Shown piece by piece: positions 4,956 through 6,214 of a DNA stretch of 6,214 nucleotides (within the stretch, counting starts at the first letter, position 1; each line of letters starts with the position of its first letter). The stretch is from Bacteroidales bacterium (GTDB taxonomy: Bacteria > Bacteroidota > Bacteroidia > Bacteroidales > UBA7960), in NCBI GenBank assembly GCA_007132865.1, contig SLNU01000072.1, forward strand, positions 1 to 6,214, given 5' to 3'. Under the pieces are notes generated by a model that did not search any database, was not told the DNA's origin, and saw nothing but the letters and a program-made list of their open reading frames with translations. Made by a program: the position numbers and the translations under genes.

Positions 4956-6214
4956 TTAATGTCTGAAATGCCGCTTGCCGGTGAAGGCCATGGCCATTTC
5001 TGCCCGGTCGCAATAGTCGACCGACTCCTGGTCTCTGACCGACCCGCCGGGCTGTATCACTGCCGTAATCCCCGCCCTGTGGGCAATCTCCACACAGTCA
5101 GGAAACGGAAAAAACGCATCAGAAGCCATCACCGCCCCGTCGAGCGAATGTCCGTATGCCTTTGCCTTGGCGATTGCATGGTTCAGCGCATCCACCCTGG
5201 AGGTCTGCCCCATGCCGGTCCCCACCAGCCTTTGGTCCTTCACCAGCGCGATCGCATTGGATTTCAGTTGACGAACGATCCAGTTGGCCAGGAGCAAATC
5301 CTGCTCCTCCCCTTTTCCCGGGTTTTTTTTCGTCGGATGGGTCCAGCCATCCGGCATCACCTCTGCGGCATCGGCCGTTTGCCAGAGCACCCCGTTCAAT
5401 AAAGAACGGAAGCCCGATGCAGGAATCCCGGTTTCCTTCCTTTTCAAAAGAATGCGGTTCTTCTTCTGTGTCAGAATGTTGAGCGCTTCATCATCGAATC
5501 CGGGAGCGATCAGCACTTCAAAGAACAGTTCATTAATAGCATACGAAACCGCCTCTGTAATGTTGCGGTTTGCGATCAAAATCCCACCGAAGGCCGAGAC
5601 AGGATCACCCGACAGGGCGTCCTCCCAGGCCTGCAGCAGATTATCCCTAACAGCCATGCCGCACACATTGGTATGCTTGATGATGGCGAAGCAATGCCCG
5701 CTGCGCCCCTGCATGACCTGCAATGCGGCGTCCACATCCAGCAGGTTGTTGTATGACAGGGCTTTGCCATTGAGCTGCTCGAACATGGCGTGTAGGTCCC
5801 CAAAAAACCTGCCCTGTTGGTGGGGATTCTCCCCGTACCTCAGGGGCACGGACCGGCGGATGCTGTGCTTAAAGGATGCCGGTTGTGTCACAGCCTTATG
5901 GTCCCCCGCCAGTTGCTCCTGTTGTGCCCCGGCGTCTTGTGCCCCTGCGTGCTGTGTAGCGGCTTGTTGTGCATCGGCTTGCTGTGCCCCGTCCATCTTT
6001 CCCCCGGCCATCTGCCTCCCGGCCAGGTAAGAATAAATGGTCGTGTCGTAATGAGAGGAAACATCAAAAGCTGCAGCTGCAAAGCTTTCCCTGTCGGCCA
6101 GGCTGGTCTTTCCCCCGCTCTGTTCGATCAGGTTGGCAGCCGCATCAAAGTATTCCGGGTCCGGCACCACCAACACATCCCGGTGGTTTTTCGCAGCCGC
6201 CCTGATCAGCGAGA
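4956..6214 (-). CDS. purH: Bifunctional AICAR formyltransferase / IMP cyclohydrolase PurH (5' end outside window)
   Basis: Cytosolic enzyme for the last two steps of IMP synthesis: formyl transfer from 10-formyl-THF to AICAR, then ring closure. The frame is open to the right edge. It enters at SLIRAAAKNHRDV, which matches about residue 130 of E. coli PurH, so roughly 125-130 residues including the true start are missing; a GTG at 6176 is internal. The window holds the end of the cyclohydrolase domain and the complete formyltransferase domain: RYGENPHQQ, KALSYNNLLD, IIKHTNVCG (the catalytic Lys-His pair), DPVSAFGG, KSNAIALV, GQTSRVDA, MASDAFFPF, IQPGGSVRD and the C-terminal KRHFRH. All expected motifs are present, so it should be active. 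The linker between the domains carries an unusual Gln/Ala-rich repetitive insertion that keeps frame. The stop is 38 bases before mreB. Confidence 0.96.
   Translation of the reverse strand, partial: SLIRAAAKNHRDVLVVPDPEYFDAAANLIEQSGGKTSLADRESFAAAAFDVSSHYDTTIYSYLAGRQMAGGKMDGAQQADAQQAATQHAGAQDAGAQQEQLAGDHKAVTQPASFKHSIRRSVPLRYGENPHQQGRFFGDLHAMFEQLNGKALSYNNLLDVDAALQVMQGRSGHCFAIIKHTNVCGMAVRDNLLQAWEDALSGDPVSAFGGILIANRNITEAVSYAINELFFEVLIAPGFDDEALNILTQKKNRILLKRKETGIPASGFRSLLNGVLWQTADAAEVMPDGWTHPTKKNPGKGEEQDLLLANWIVRQLKSNAIALVKDQRLVGTGMGQTSRVDALNHAIAKAKAYGHSLDGAVMASDAFFPFPDCVEIAHRAGITAVIQPGGSVRDQESVDYCDRAEMAMAFTGKRHFRH
5913..5990 (-). repeat. Degenerate GAQQ/DAQQ tandem repeat inside purH
   Basis: 26 codons of purH read as imperfect repeats of a four-to-five residue unit: GAQQ, ADAQQ, AATQH, AGAQD, AGAQQ, then EQ. 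At DNA level the unit is a GC-rich 12-15 base word around GCACAACAG on the minus strand, varied at third positions. The segment lies between the cyclohydrolase and formyltransferase domains, and all units stay in frame. Confidence 0.75.

Noticed and set aside
5284..6030. 248-codon plus-strand open frame opposite purH, with a Cys/Ala-rich tail
   Set aside because: It is antisense to intact purH. Its Cys-rich end is only the complement of the Gln/Ala repeat and has no family resemblance.

Overview
The window looks like an ordinary housekeeping stretch from a member of the Bacteroidota. Four things point there. The purH-mreB-mreC-mreD order is familiar from that phylum. There is a TlpA-type thioredoxin lipoprotein with an N-terminal DUF4369-like domain. 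Two intergenic spacers carry promoters of the phylum's TTTG / TAnnTTTG type. Starts are preceded by A/T-rich leaders with no clear Shine-Dalgarno sequence. By eye the base composition is balanced (about half GC) and does not shift between genes, so I see no sign of recent transfer. Genus cannot be decided from this sequence.

Layout from left to right. Positions 1-471 (minus) hold the N-terminal part of a UDP-2,3-diacylglucosamine diphosphatase (LpxH), cut by the left edge. A 171-bp divergent spacer (472-642) carries the lpxH promoter. Positions 643-1230 (plus) encode a cysteine-dioxygenase-family cupin enzyme. It meets, tail to tail and with only 8 bp between stop codons, a TlpA-like thiol-disulfide oxidoreductase lipoprotein at 1239-2426 (minus). 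A 102-bp spacer (2427-2528) holds that gene's own promoter and a perfect 12-bp CG palindrome. Positions 2529-4917 (minus) carry mreB, mreC and mreD, and 4956-6214 (minus) carries purH, whose 5' end lies beyond the right edge.

How the genes work together. purH (last two steps of IMP synthesis) and mreBCD (cytoskeletal and membrane parts of the cell-elongation machinery) are tightly spaced and probably one transcript read leftward from a promoter outside the window. The PBP2 and RodA genes that often follow mreD are not here; a separately promoted thioredoxin lipoprotein follows instead. LpxH acts in lipid A synthesis, so three loci concern the envelope (lipid A, elongasome, periplasmic thiol chemistry), while the dioxygenase belongs to sulfur amino acid or thiol catabolism.

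No new defence system, mobile element, CRISPR array, tRNA or rRNA was seen. The items most worth a second look are a Gln/Ala-rich repetitive insertion in the PurH interdomain linker, the missing mrdA/rodA next to mreD, and the active-site pattern of the thiol dioxygenase.
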